In this document: positions 1 through 7,412 of the stretch, in pieces | Layout: each line of letters starts with the position of its first letter | How positions within the stretch are numbered: the first letter of the stretch is position 1 | Source: CAIRNS01 sp049508565 | GTDB taxonomy: Bacteria; Elusimicrobiota; Endomicrobiia; Endomicrobiales; CAIRNS01 | Length of the DNA: 17,253 nt | Assembly: GCA_049508565.1 (NCBI GenBank) | Contig: JBELAT010000024.1 | Span: 1-17,253 of the forward strand | Direction: 5' to 3' | The notes under the pieces: generated by a model | What the model saw: the letters and a program-made list of their open reading frames with translations, nothing else | Databases searched by the model: none | What the model was told of the DNA's origin: nothing | Position numbers and translations under genes: made by a program

Positions 1-1017
1 AGTAGTTTTTCCTGACACTTTTTTAATTAATGATGCTGCGTCAGAAAAACTGATCAGTTTTTCCGAAGACTCGTCCCACACGGCAAGATTTACTGATCTC
101 ATCATTTGTGAAAACGTAAGTGGCACTACTTCATGTAATTGAGGTATTTCTTTATAACAGCGGTCAAGATTATAATTTGGAATTCTAAAATTCAGGTGAT
201 GAATGTAATGATACCCGATGTTCGCGGTAAACCAGCGCAAGATGTCCGGAAAATCGCAAAACGAACTTCCTTTCACCGCTGCCTGAAATCTATCCCATTG
301 ATCATCATGTGCCCAATAAACTCCTTCAAAGTTATGATTGACATAAAAGATCCACATGCCAAAAGCGAACGCAGGAAATACAATAGGCAGCTCAACAACC
401 GCAAACTGCTTAATACCTACAGTAAAATGAGCCGCAACGATTATCAAGGCTAACATGATATCAGTAAATATAATGCTCCATAAAGTCTTGATGCGGGTTT
501 TTGCCGATGGAAATCGCTGCAAAACAATAAATTTTAGCACAGGAATTATAAAAAAAAGAACGAATGGGTTTCGAAATATACGGTATACCATTCTCATCCA
601 CATACTTGACGCATTATATTCACTAACGGTCATGGTCCAGACGTCCCCGTCGCCGCGCTTCTCAAGGTTTGCGACAGTAGCATGATGGATAACATGTCCT
701 TGCCTGAAATCAAAAAAAGACGTGTATGTTAATATACCGCAGACGTGTCCTATAATAAAACAAGCCAAAGGCGACCGGCGCCAATAAGATTTGTGAGAAC
801 AGTCGTGCATAATCAAAAAGACCCGTACCATAAAAAGACTGGCAAGAGGCGCCATTAAAAGTATGATCCAATAACTATATCCGTGATTTTTGACATAAAA
901 CATAAACAGTACAATGATTAAATAAGGAATAATTGTATTTATCAGCTGTTTAACAGATGTATAAATATCAGCCCCTTCGTATAAATTTAATTTTTGAACC
1001 CATTCGCCTTTTTGCAT
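1..1017 (-). CDS. Membrane fatty acid desaturase (C-terminus cut by window edge)
   Basis: Reading the minus strand from ATG at 1017 gives 339 codons without a stop, so the 3' end lies outside the window. Three histidine clusters typical of acyl-lipid/delta-12-type desaturases are visible: HDCSH (residues 71-75), HVIHH (108-112) and HYIHH (270-274), plus NHNFEG (227-232), a common element before the third box. Hydrophobic stretches lie near residues 28-41, 49-70, 83-98, 150-163, 183-197 and 205-226. The family uses a diiron centre, O2 and an electron donor to insert double bases into membrane lipid acyl chains; double bonds, that is, in the fatty acid. CCTGAGGG lies five bases before the ATG and serves as a plausible ribosome site. 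The gene stands alone, transcribed away from its neighbours on the same strand. The exact regiospecificity cannot be read from the sequence. Confidence 0.9.
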   Translation of the reverse strand, partial: MQKGEWVQKLNLYEGADIYTSVKQLINTIIPYLIIVLFMFYVKNHGYSYWIILLMAPLASLFMVRVFLIMHDCSHKSYWRRSPLACFIIGHVCGILTYTSFFDFRQGHVIHHATVANLEKRGDGDVWTMTVSEYNASSMWMRMVYRIFRNPFVLFFIIPVLKFIVLQRFPSAKTRIKTLWSIIFTDIMLALIIVAAHFTVGIKQFAVVELPIVFPAFAFGMWIFYVNHNFEGVYWAHDDQWDRFQAAVKGSSFCDFPDILRWFTANIGYHYIHHLNFRIPNYNLDRCYKEIPQLHEVVPLTFSQMMRSVNLAVWDESSEKLISFSDAASLIKKVSGKTT

Positions 1018-1321
1018 AAAAACCCTCAGGCACTTAAAATGCGCAAGCTCAATAACTATTTATTATTTTATAAAATACCGAAAATATTTTTCAAGACTTA
1101 TATAAGAATTTATATCAGAACTTGAATTGAAAATAGAGAAGTTACTACAATATAAGTGGAAGGAAATTATAGTGTTGTGGAATAAGGTCAGTAGTGAGGC
1201 TACGCATGGAAGTGGCAACTACTCATAATGTACATTCGCATCAATATACATCTTTTATTTAAAACCTTGCGCAGAATCACTTCCGCCTTTAAAAGGCTCA
1301 TACTCCGTGCCGGTTTAATTG
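1018..1321. other. Intergenic region between desaturase and nucleotidyltransferase
   Basis: This stretch of about 300 bases holds no convincing gene on either strand. The left part (1018-1140) is very AT-rich and contains the candidate desaturase promoter. A 13-base palindrome (GCCTTT, one base, AAAGGC) lies at 1285-1297, just downstream of the nucleotidyltransferase stop. It has no T-run behind it and I do not call it a terminator. No tRNA-like or mobile-element structure was seen. Confidence 0.5.
1065..1094 (-). promoter_or_regulatory. Candidate sigma70-type promoter for the desaturase gene
   Basis: On the minus strand TTGAAA (1094-1089) is followed after 16 bases by TATAAA (1072-1067), or after 18 bases by TAAAAT (1070-1065). 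This lies about 50 bases upstream of the desaturase ATG in a strongly AT-rich leader. AT-rich DNA gives such matches by chance, so this is a reasonable but unproven assignment. Confidence 0.4.
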
Positions 1322-1819
1322 CTACTGTTCGGATTTAGTTCGCGATCTAATAATGGACAGAGCTTGGGAGAGTACGAGCTTGTCAGATATGTCTTTATCA
1401 CGGAGAGTCTGTTTGGTTTTCAGAAGATCTTCTAGATTTACTGTTTTTACAGGGATTCCTTCAAGATCAATTACTTCTCTATACTCTTTCAACGATTCGT
1501 AGGACTCTCCGGCAGCATTAAACATAATATCAACGACAATCTCATCAGCCAATCGAATCGTGTCTCCTTGAGTAAACCAAGCCAAATCAATATCCTTAGC
1601 GGCTTTGTCAGGCAGTATTAGGAGCGCCTCTATAAGTTTCTCACCTGTTTCTTTCTCATGAGGAACCAACAGATCAATAGCTGTTGTGGTACGATACAAT
1701 CCATGCGTGTACAGGGAGTACCCGCCTATAAGCAAATAATCAACATTTTTTTCGTTGAGTGATTTGATCAGGTTCTTGAGATCCTGTAAAGTGGCTGGTC
1801 GGGAGGTTGCTTCTGTTAT
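1322..1819 (-). pseudogene. AbiEii-like nucleotidyltransferase, apparently decaying (ATA at the expected start)
   Basis: From position 1819 the frame is open to the stop at 1322 (165 residues), but it has no ATG, GTG or TTG before a TTG at 1735. The protein resembles the nucleotidyltransferase-fold proteins often named AbiEii/AbiGii toxin family. It has an LLIGGYSLYTHG element, the classical Gly-Gly/Ser start of the nucleotide-binding motif. The following Asp-x-Asp is expected as D-I-D-L-L-V but reads A-I-D-L-L-V, so the first metal-binding Asp is Ala (codon GCT). Starting at TTG 1735 would remove the helix and strand leading into the GG motif, so the intended start is probably the codon at 1819-1817, which reads ATA inside an AATAA overlap with the upstream stop. 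Known: this family commonly pairs with a small upstream gene. Inferred: ATG mutated to ATA (turning ATGA into ATAA). An alternative is a live but catalytically altered protein starting at TTG 1735 (137 residues). Confidence 0.6.
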
Positions 1820-2037
1820 TTTGTGTTCCGCCGGACAACTTCTTTAATACAATGTGTTTCCCAGTGGTCATTGGCTTGTTTATGGGTTTTAAAATGATAA
1901 ACGCCTTTAGGGATCAGTGCACTGCGGCTGCCCATCATGCGTTGAGTCTCATCGTTAAAAAGAGCACCAATGCGCAGCTTATCTGCAGATGCGTGAAAAT
2001 CTATAGAGGGTTCTGTCCGCTTACCAGTTTTTTTCAT
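1816..2037 (-). CDS. Small hypothetical protein paired with the nucleotidyltransferase
   Basis: An ATG at 2037 gives 73 residues; an in-frame ATG at 2061 would add eight. Neither has a clear Shine-Dalgarno sequence. I do not recognise a named family. The protein is basic and soluble, with no signal peptide or membrane segment. Its middle reads like a short ordered domain, with the elements FNDETQRMMGSRSALIPKG and GVYHFKTHKQAND. The stop TAA (1818-1816) overlaps the presumed start of the nucleotidyltransferase by two bases, so the two were probably translated together. By position it could be the partner (antitoxin-like or accessory) of the nucleotidyltransferase, but nothing in the sequence proves this. 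Unlike its partner it shows no sign of decay. Confidence 0.55.
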   Translation of the reverse strand: MKKTGKRTEPSIDFHASADKLRIGALFNDETQRMMGSRSALIPKGVYHFKTHKQANDHWETHCIKEVVRRNTK

Positions 2038-2049
2038 ATTATTTTTTAT

Positions 2050-2058
2050 ATTGTAGCA
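2050..2058 (-). promoter_or_regulatory. Candidate extended -10 promoter for the small two-gene unit
   Basis: On the minus strand TGC immediately precedes TACAAT (2055-2050), an extended -10 arrangement. No good -35 lies 16-18 bases upstream. A transcript starting six to eight bases further on would be nearly leaderless for the ATG at 2037, which agrees with the lack of a ribosome site there. Confidence 0.35.
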
Positions 2059-2133
2059 CAAAAATGCACATCAAATCGGGATAAGTGCGTAAAAATGAAA
2101 CTATTACTGTTATCAAAAAAAGTGTCCACAAAT

Positions 2134-2184
2134 CATTGCAAACAATGCACAATTGTGTTAGTCATTGTTTGATGTGGCACAATG
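2134..2184. repeat. Cluster of inverted CATTG/CAATG repeats
   Basis: A perfect 9-base inverted repeat, CAAACAATG (2139-2147) and CATTGTTTG (2163-2171), encloses a 10-base palindrome CACAATTGTG (2148-2157). Further CATTG (2134-2138) and CAATG (2180-2184) half-sites flank it, so 2134-2147 can also form its own small hairpin. It lies about 80 bases upstream of the candidate promoter at 2050 and about 140 bases downstream of the envelope gene ending at 2310. It could be an operator for the small two-gene unit or an RNA hairpin at the end of the envelope transcript. No T-run follows directly on either strand. Confidence 0.5.
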
Positions 2185-2309
2185 AAGCTCACTTCTTGCT
2201 CGCATATATAGGGTTCCATACGATGTCATACAGACCGGTGCAGATCACGTTTTGATCATTGATAATCTTTTGTGATTAAAGCGAAAATGACAGGGCATGG
2301 AGAAGAACA

Positions 2310-3860
2310 TTATCTATCCGCTATCTGATGAGCTATATCATGACAAGCATTTTTTAGGTTATTTGCAAACGTTGCCTCCTGTCCATACGATACAAGTATT
2401 TCGCCAGTTCGAACGTCGACAACATTAGCCGTAATTGTATAGGTATCTTCAATTTTCGACAGTGTACCCACAACCATTTCTTGTACGTTAAGTATTTTGC
2501 CTAAATTTACCGCATCTTCAGGAGTGGTAATTTCAGACAGGTCAAATGTTGTGTATGAAAGCATCTTGTCCATAGTCGCCTTATCAACAACAGTATAAAT
2601 TTTTAGATTTATCAATTCAGATCTAAGAGAGTCGGAAACGATCTGTTCTTCTTCCTGGGTAACATTACTCCCTGCAAACCAGCCAACGGCGATAGTGACA
2701 CGTGTCGTGTTCGAACTAACTTCAACCGCAGAACGTGGCACAGTGACCGCTGGTTGGGCCGGTATAATTTTTGGGGTGGACATTGTATTTTCCGTCGGCA
2801 CATTGACCGCTGGTTGGGGTGGCATAATTTGGGGGGTGGTCACTGGTTTTTCCATTGGCACAGTGACCATTGGTCGGGCCGGTATAATTTTTGGGGTAGT
2901 CACCCGCTCTTCCATTGCTTGATATGGTGAAGTGTCGTTTGTTTTTGACTGCTGGTGCCTGAACTTGTAGGATAAACCCAGCTGCATTGTGTCCATGCCC
3001 TGCAGTTCCTGGGGTGCAAACGTATAAGAAAAATCAAATCCGAAATCTTTATAAATGATGCCAAAACCCGATGATGGCCAGATATAACTATTTTGGTCCA
3101 ATACCCCTCCTCTCAATGCAAAAAACTGGTTTAACAGGTATTCAACACCGGCTCCATACGAGCTTAAGGTCTCGCTTTGCAGTACATCCTGTTTTGAAAC
3201 AGAGCACAGCAGGTTCTTCTCAGGCAGAAATGCATATGAAACTCCGTATCGCATGAGTGTTGGTTGGGATTCGCTTTCATTTGATTGGGCAAACGTAAGA
3301 TCGTTTCCCACGTTAGCAAGAACAACACCTGCTGAAAACCTGTCTTCTTTATAAAGGGTTCCGATAGTGACATTCAGGGCATCATTGGTATTATATCCGC
3401 CCACAGCCATGTTCACTTCACCGACACATAATCCTACTGACAGTGATTCCTCTATAGCATACGCAAAACCGACGGTTGCCAGCACGTTCTGATTATTAAT
3501 TGATGGCAGTTGCTGACCGGTATTATTGTAAGCGGAAACGGTCGAATTTTCAGAAATAACATGTGCCCCGAACGCGCATCCCCGCAAAGGATAGACAAAG
3601 GACAGATTAGAAGTGTTGATATCCTGAGTCACGTTCTGACTGTTAAGTCCCAGCTGAGGATTCTCAGCACATGCTGCTGCAGCCGGGTTCCAGTACCACG
3701 CGGATGAGTCATATGCATTTGACACAACAGATTCACCCATGGCCTCAGCCCGCGGCCCGCGCCCTTCTAACAGAAATTGAGCCGTCGGCAGATCAGCTTC
3801 TGCTATGAAAGGAAGTGATGACAGTACAAAAAACGTGATGAGGAATCCGGTATTTTTCAT
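2310..3860 (-). CDS. PorV/UPF0164-like outer-membrane protein with C-terminal CsgG-like domain
   Basis: The 516-residue product has a signal peptide (about 1-22, hydrophobic core ending before EADLPTAQ). A region of about 25-300 carries the PorV/UPF0164 signature (GRGPRAEAMGESVVSNAYD, then SSAWYWNPAA) and alternating beta strands, as expected of an outer-membrane barrel. A linker (320-379) consists of three 20-residue Pro-rich units. The final 130 residues (386-516) form a domain like CsgG/FlgO lipoprotein-type assembly proteins: an AVGWFAGSNV start, SDSLRSEL, VVDKATMDKM, LNVQEMVVGTLSKI and NVVDVRTGEI. The start ATG overlaps the stop of the upstream gene as ATGA, with no Shine-Dalgarno of its own, so translation is coupled to that gene. 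PorV relatives act as outer-membrane shuttles or scaffolds for secreted proteins; CsgG-like domains occur in outer-membrane secretion complexes. The exact role here is inferred: handling or anchoring the partner protein. The fusion in one chain is notable. Confidence 0.75.
   Translation of the reverse strand: MKNTGFLITFFVLSSLPFIAEADLPTAQFLLEGRGPRAEAMGESVVSNAYDSSAWYWNPAAAACAENPQLGLNSQNVTQDINTSNLSFVYPLRGCAFGAHVISENSTVSAYNNTGQQLPSINNQNVLATVGFAYAIEESLSVGLCVGEVNMAVGGYNTNDALNVTIGTLYKEDRFSAGVVLANVGNDLTFAQSNESESQPTLMRYGVSYAFLPEKNLLCSVSKQDVLQSETLSSYGAGVEYLLNQFFALRGGVLDQNSYIWPSSGFGIIYKDFGFDFSYTFAPQELQGMDTMQLGLSYKFRHQQSKTNDTSPYQAMEERVTTPKIIPARPMVTVPMEKPVTTPQIMPPQPAVNVPTENTMSTPKIIPAQPAVTVPRSAVEVSSNTTRVTIAVGWFAGSNVTQEEEQIVSDSLRSELINLKIYTVVDKATMDKMLSYTTFDLSEITTPEDAVNLGKILNVQEMVVGTLSKIEDTYTITANVVDVRTGEILVSYGQEATFANNLKNACHDIAHQIADR
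2724..2903 (-). repeat. Three 60-base in-frame tandem repeats (Pro-rich linker)
   Basis: Residues 320-379 of the PorV-like protein are three units of 20 residues of the type TTPKIIPA-P-VTVP. At DNA level the units are visibly similar on the plus strand, each with the string GGTATAATTT or GGCATAATTT and GG-GTGG. The array is in frame, so slippage would only change linker length between the barrel and the CsgG-like domain. Confidence 0.85.
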
Positions 3861-5950
3861 TTGAGAACCATTATTTCAAATATCTTCTTGTTACCGTTTT
3901 CATCTTTTGCATGAACAATATATACGCCGGATGCCATATGCTCGCCACTATCTGTTGTTCCGTCCCAGGCGGGCACATTGCCGCTCGGATCAGCATCCAG
4001 TTTCTTTAACACGCTGCCGGAAGTAGAAATGATGTAAATAGCTGCATAGGGAGAGAATTTTGCAAAATAGAGTTTCTCACCAGCAGAGAATCGAACAGGC
4101 GAGGGAAAGCAATACGCATTGTTAATAGTGGCAGATTGTTGCGAAGTTCCGAGTTCTACAACTGCAAATAAGCTCAAGTGGTTTGTCTGTGCCGTTATTT
4201 TATTCAGTCCGGGATAAACCATTGATTGCAGAGGGATCCATTGTGAGGAACCGGTATCAAATCTCGCAATGACAAGATCGTTAACGTTCATACCAGAAAT
4301 ATCGTGTGCACTATAGAAGAGTGTAATCGTAATATATTTTAACGGCTGGAGCGCCGGGTTATCGGTTATATCTATACCGATAGCCGTGGCCTTTATTGCA
4401 GGCTGTGATAACACTGCCGGCACTGAGGTTGTTGAAACTGTCAAAACAACATTGGTAGAAAACGAGCCTGCAGGTATGAAAACTTCATTACTGCCGTTTG
4501 AAGATGTCACTATGACGGTGGTATCAACAGAGTTGTTGACGTTCGCTATGACAGTGCCTAAGCCCGTGGGAATGGTCCCCGTCTGTGCAACAAGAGAAAA
4601 ATTAACAGTGGTTGTTTGCCCGCTTGTCACACTTTCGTTTGATTGCGTCTGGGAAATGTAGCCTATTGATGATGCTGTAATGGCGTATGTACCGCTCGCA
4701 AGTATTAAAGAGTAATTTCCCAGACTGTTTGATGTTGTCTGACTTATAATCGCACTGTTTTGCGATGCAGTCACTACTACGCCAGATAAGATTATTCCGC
4801 CTAAAGTGGTTATTTTTCCAGAAATTGTTCCTGTAGAATTGATAACGATTGGTGTAAGTGAAAAATTGGCCGTGGTAATCTGGCCGGATGTCACCACGTC
4901 GCTTGGTTGCGTCACTGCAATGTATCCGGTTGACGATGCGGTTACACTGTAAGTACCCGCTACAAGCTGTAGTGAGTAGCTCCCGGAACTGTCTGCAACG
5001 CTCTGTGCTACCGCACTTCCGTTCTGCGACGCAACAATCAGTGCATCGGGCAGTGCCGTTATGCCATCTTGTTTGGTCACTTTGCCCGAAATTGTTCCGG
5101 GAACTGGCGCTAGCAAAAAATTGGCCGTGGTGATCTGTCCGGATATCACTACATCGCTTGGTTGCGTCACTGCAACGTATCCGGTTGATGATGCGGTTAT
5201 ACTATATGTACCCGGAGCAAGCGTCAAAGAATAGTTGCCGGAGCTGTCCGAGACACTCTGGGTTACCGGAGTACCGTTTTGCGATGCAACAATCGATGCA
5301 CCGGGCAGTGCCGTTGTACCATCTTGTTTGGTCACTTTTCCCGAAATTGTTCCGGGAACTGGCGCAAGCGCAAAATTGGCTATGGTGATCTGGCCGGATA
5401 TCACTGCGTCACTTGGTTGCGTCACGGCAACGTATCCGGTTGACGATGCGGTTATACTATACGTACCCGGAGCAAGCGTCAGAGAATAGTTGCCGGAACC
5501 GTCTGCGACGCTCTGGGTTGCCGGAGTACCGTTTTGCGAAGCAACAACCGATGCACCGGGCAATGCAGTTGTACCATCCTGTTTGGTTACTTTACCTGCA
5601 ACTGTCCCGGTAGCTTGCACAAGCAAAAAATTGAGCGGGGTGGTCACACTGGATGTTACTACCGCGGGTAGTGTCTGGGTAACGTATCCTGTTGATGATG
5701 CCGTTACATTGTAAGCTCCCGTGGCAATAAGTATTGAATAGTTGCCGGCACTGTCTGAAACGGTCTGTGCTACCGCGGTGCTGTTCTGGAGTGCAACCAG
5801 CACTGCACCGGGAACGGCCGTTATGCCATCTTGTTTGGTCACTTTACCAGCAATGGTACCCGAGTCACCATACACGCAACTCACAGACACTGCGCAGAAA
5901 ATAATGCTTAATAATAGTTCCTTCATTGTAGTCATAGTGCAGGGTTTCAT
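3857..5950 (-). CDS. Secreted repeat protein: carboxypeptidase-regulatory-like repeats, ZU5-like region, FlgD/type-A-like C-terminus
   Basis: The product has 697 residues from ATG 5950, behind a purine-rich GAGAGGGCGGG leader. In-frame ATGs at 5935 and 5926 are alternatives; 5926 would give the most ordinary signal peptide (KELLLSIIFCAVSVSCVYG). Five tandem units of 84-89 residues start at residues 31, 115, 200, 285 and 374. Each runs GTI(S/A)GKV, ...VASQNG..., GNYSL...GTY.ITASSTGY. They match the carboxypeptidase regulatory-like/CNA-B type beta sandwich. Residues 470-600 resemble a ZU5-like fold (an FIPAGSF element, then a long beta region). The last 80 residues (about 615-697) look like a FlgD-Ig or type IX secretion type-A-like domain, ending in WDGTTDSGEHMASGVYIV and a Lys-rich tail. 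Such proteins are extracellular or surface-attached. No catalytic motif is visible, so an adhesive or structural role is the best guess. It is coupled to the outer-membrane gene downstream. Confidence 0.75.
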   Translation of the reverse strand: MKPCTMTTMKELLLSIIFCAVSVSCVYGDSGTIAGKVTKQDGITAVPGAVLVALQNSTAVAQTVSDSAGNYSILIATGAYNVTASSTGYVTQTLPAVVTSSVTTPLNFLLVQATGTVAGKVTKQDGTTALPGASVVASQNGTPATQSVADGSGNYSLTLAPGTYSITASSTGYVAVTQPSDAVISGQITIANFALAPVPGTISGKVTKQDGTTALPGASIVASQNGTPVTQSVSDSSGNYSLTLAPGTYSITASSTGYVAVTQPSDVVISGQITTANFLLAPVPGTISGKVTKQDGITALPDALIVASQNGSAVAQSVADSSGSYSLQLVAGTYSVTASSTGYIAVTQPSDVVTSGQITTANFSLTPIVINSTGTISGKITTLGGIILSGVVVTASQNSAIISQTTSNSLGNYSLILASGTYAITASSIGYISQTQSNESVTSGQTTTVNFSLVAQTGTIPTGLGTVIANVNNSVDTTVIVTSSNGSNEVFIPAGSFSTNVVLTVSTTSVPAVLSQPAIKATAIGIDITDNPALQPLKYITITLFYSAHDISGMNVNDLVIARFDTGSSQWIPLQSMVYPGLNKITAQTNHLSLFAVVELGTSQQSATINNAYCFPSPVRFSAGEKLYFAKFSPYAAIYIISTSGSVLKKLDADPSGNVPAWDGTTDSGEHMASGVYIVHAKDENGNKKIFEIMVLK
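4586..5860 (-). repeat. Five tandem ~255-base units encoding beta-sandwich repeats
   Basis: The units begin at about 5860, 5608, 5353, 5098 and 4831 (minus-strand reading). Units two, three and four are closely similar at nucleotide level, sharing long blocks around the PGTISGKVTKQDG and TGYVAVTQPSD codons. The first and fifth have diverged more. This gradient suggests expansion or gene conversion in the middle of the array. All units keep the reading frame. Confidence 0.9.
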
Positions 5951-6134
5951 TGTCTTCCCGCCCTCTCAGAGCGACACGAATGTGTGCGACCGGGTTAATC
6001 TCTATTTCTGTATTTTATACTCGAAAACTCTGATTCATCCATACAATTATTTTAATTAAGACATAGCCTGTAAAACATCTACACATGTCTTTAAACACTC
6101 CACGAAACAGATGTCATTACTTTGTTTCATCGTT
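5951..6134. other. Intergenic region between hemL and the envelope cassette; inverted repeat and weak promoter-like site
   Basis: Downstream of the hemL stop on the minus strand, a perfect 7-base inverted repeat AAGACAT/ATGTCTT (6085-6091 and 6058-6064) encloses a 20-base loop and is followed by AT-rich sequence. It is a poor intrinsic terminator candidate. Further on, TATAAA (6019-6014) could serve as a -10 for the repeat-protein gene, but no matching -35 lies at the right distance. The region is the natural boundary between the heme operon and the envelope cassette. Confidence 0.35.
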
Positions 6135-7412
6135 TCATCTTAATGCTTTGTCGAATGCGTCTATAGTAGATTCAACGTCTTTTTCTGAATGGCTAAACGA
6201 CATGAAATTCGCCTCAAACTGGGACGGCGGCATATAAAACCCTTTTTCCAGCATGCGACTAAAAAATCTCGAGTATGCAGGGAGCTCTGACGCCAGGGCG
6301 CTGGTAAAATCTCTCACCTTGTTTTTAGAAAAGAAAACGGTAAACAGGGAACCGGCCCTGTTGACAGTTACATTCATCCTTCTTCTTCTCCGGCACATTT
6401 TCTCTATGCCAGAGCACAGATGATTGGCCTTCTCATTGAGTAGGTTGTAGTCGCTTTTTGATAATATTTTTAAGGTCGCTATCCCGGCCTGAACGGATAG
6501 AGGGTTACCCGAAAGCGTCCCTGCCTGGTACACCGGTCCGGCAGGAGAAACCTGTTCCATAAGCTCCTGTTTTCCACCATACGCGCCCATCGGCAACCCT
6601 CCGCCGATTATCTTGCCCAGACACGTGATGTCAGGTTCGATACCGAAGAGTTTTTGCGCTCCGCCGAAATTGAAACGAAACCCGGTTATCACCTCATCAA
6701 ATATCAGCATAACGCTGTACCGGCTGGTAATGCGTCTCAGCTTCTCAAGAAAACCATGTTCCGCGGGTACGACACCCATGTTAGCACCCACAGGTTCGAC
6801 TATCACGCATGCTATGTTCCGGTGATCTTTTCGTATCACCCGTTCAACATATGCGGCGTCATTGTACGGACAGACTATCGTATCCCCGGCAATTGATAGC
6901 GGCACTCCTTGGCTGTCCGGCACGCAGTGGGTTGCAGCACCGGATCCCGCCTTAACAAGAAGACCGTCACTATGACCGTGATAACAACCCGCGAACTTAA
7001 TGACCTTTGATCTGCCAGTCGCCCCGCGACATACACGCACAGCGCTCATGGCAGCCTCTGTTCCGGAACTCACCAGCCGCAGTTTTTCAATTGAAGGGAA
7101 TGCTTTCATAATCAGTGATGCCAACTCAGTCTCTCCCCTCGTTGGAGCCCCGAAACTGGTGCCGAGACTTGCCGATTTCTTGATAGCTTCAATGACTTCT
7201 GGCCGGGCATGGCCAACAATAAGCGCTCCCCAGCTCATCACGTAATCAACGAAACAATTGCCATCTTCATCGTATATTCTGCTTCCTTTTCCTTTTTTGA
7301 TGAAGAGCGGTTTGCCGCCGACGCTCGAAAAGGCGCGTACCGGGCTGTTGACCCCGCCCGGCATGTACTGTAACGCCTGTTTATACAGCTCAGCCGACGC
7401 AGAAAACTTCAT
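6135..7412 (-). CDS. hemL: Glutamate-1-semialdehyde 2,1-aminomutase
   Basis: The 425-residue product matches the usual length of this class III aminotransferase-fold enzyme. It carries the N-terminal MPGGVNSPVRAF signature (17-28), the GTEA phosphate-binding region (117-120), the YHGHSDG loop (144-150), the FDEVITGFR Asp motif (238-246) and the PLP lysine K267 in LGKIIGGGLP. It converts glutamate-1-semialdehyde to 5-aminolevulinate in the cytoplasm, using the product of HemA. The start ATG overlaps the ahbB stop by four bases (ATGA), making it the last gene of the heme operon. No residues expected for catalysis are missing. Confidence 0.97.
   Translation of the reverse strand: MKFSASAELYKQALQYMPGGVNSPVRAFSSVGGKPLFIKKGKGSRIYDEDGNCFVDYVMSWGALIVGHARPEVIEAIKKSASLGTSFGAPTRGETELASLIMKAFPSIEKLRLVSSGTEAAMSAVRVCRGATGRSKVIKFAGCYHGHSDGLLVKAGSGAATHCVPDSQGVPLSIAGDTIVCPYNDAAYVERVIRKDHRNIACVIVEPVGANMGVVPAEHGFLEKLRRITSRYSVMLIFDEVITGFRFNFGGAQKLFGIEPDITCLGKIIGGGLPMGAYGGKQELMEQVSPAGPVYQAGTLSGNPLSVQAGIATLKILSKSDYNLLNEKANHLCSGIEKMCRRRRRMNVTVNRAGSLFTVFFSKNKVRDFTSALASELPAYSRFFSRMLEKGFYMPPSQFEANFMSFSHSEKDVESTIDAFDKALR

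Noticed and set aside
139..685. Two plus-strand open frames in the left edge region
   Set aside because: They are shadows of the edge-truncated desaturase on the minus strand, which has all three histidine boxes.
1285..1297. Palindrome GCCTTT-A-AAAGGC as intrinsic terminator
   Set aside because: The loop would be a single base and no T-run follows on the relevant strand.
2695..2922. Plus-strand repetitive Gly/Val-rich open frame
   Set aside because: The repetition comes from the 60-base tandem repeats of the minus-strand Pro-rich linker, read in antisense.
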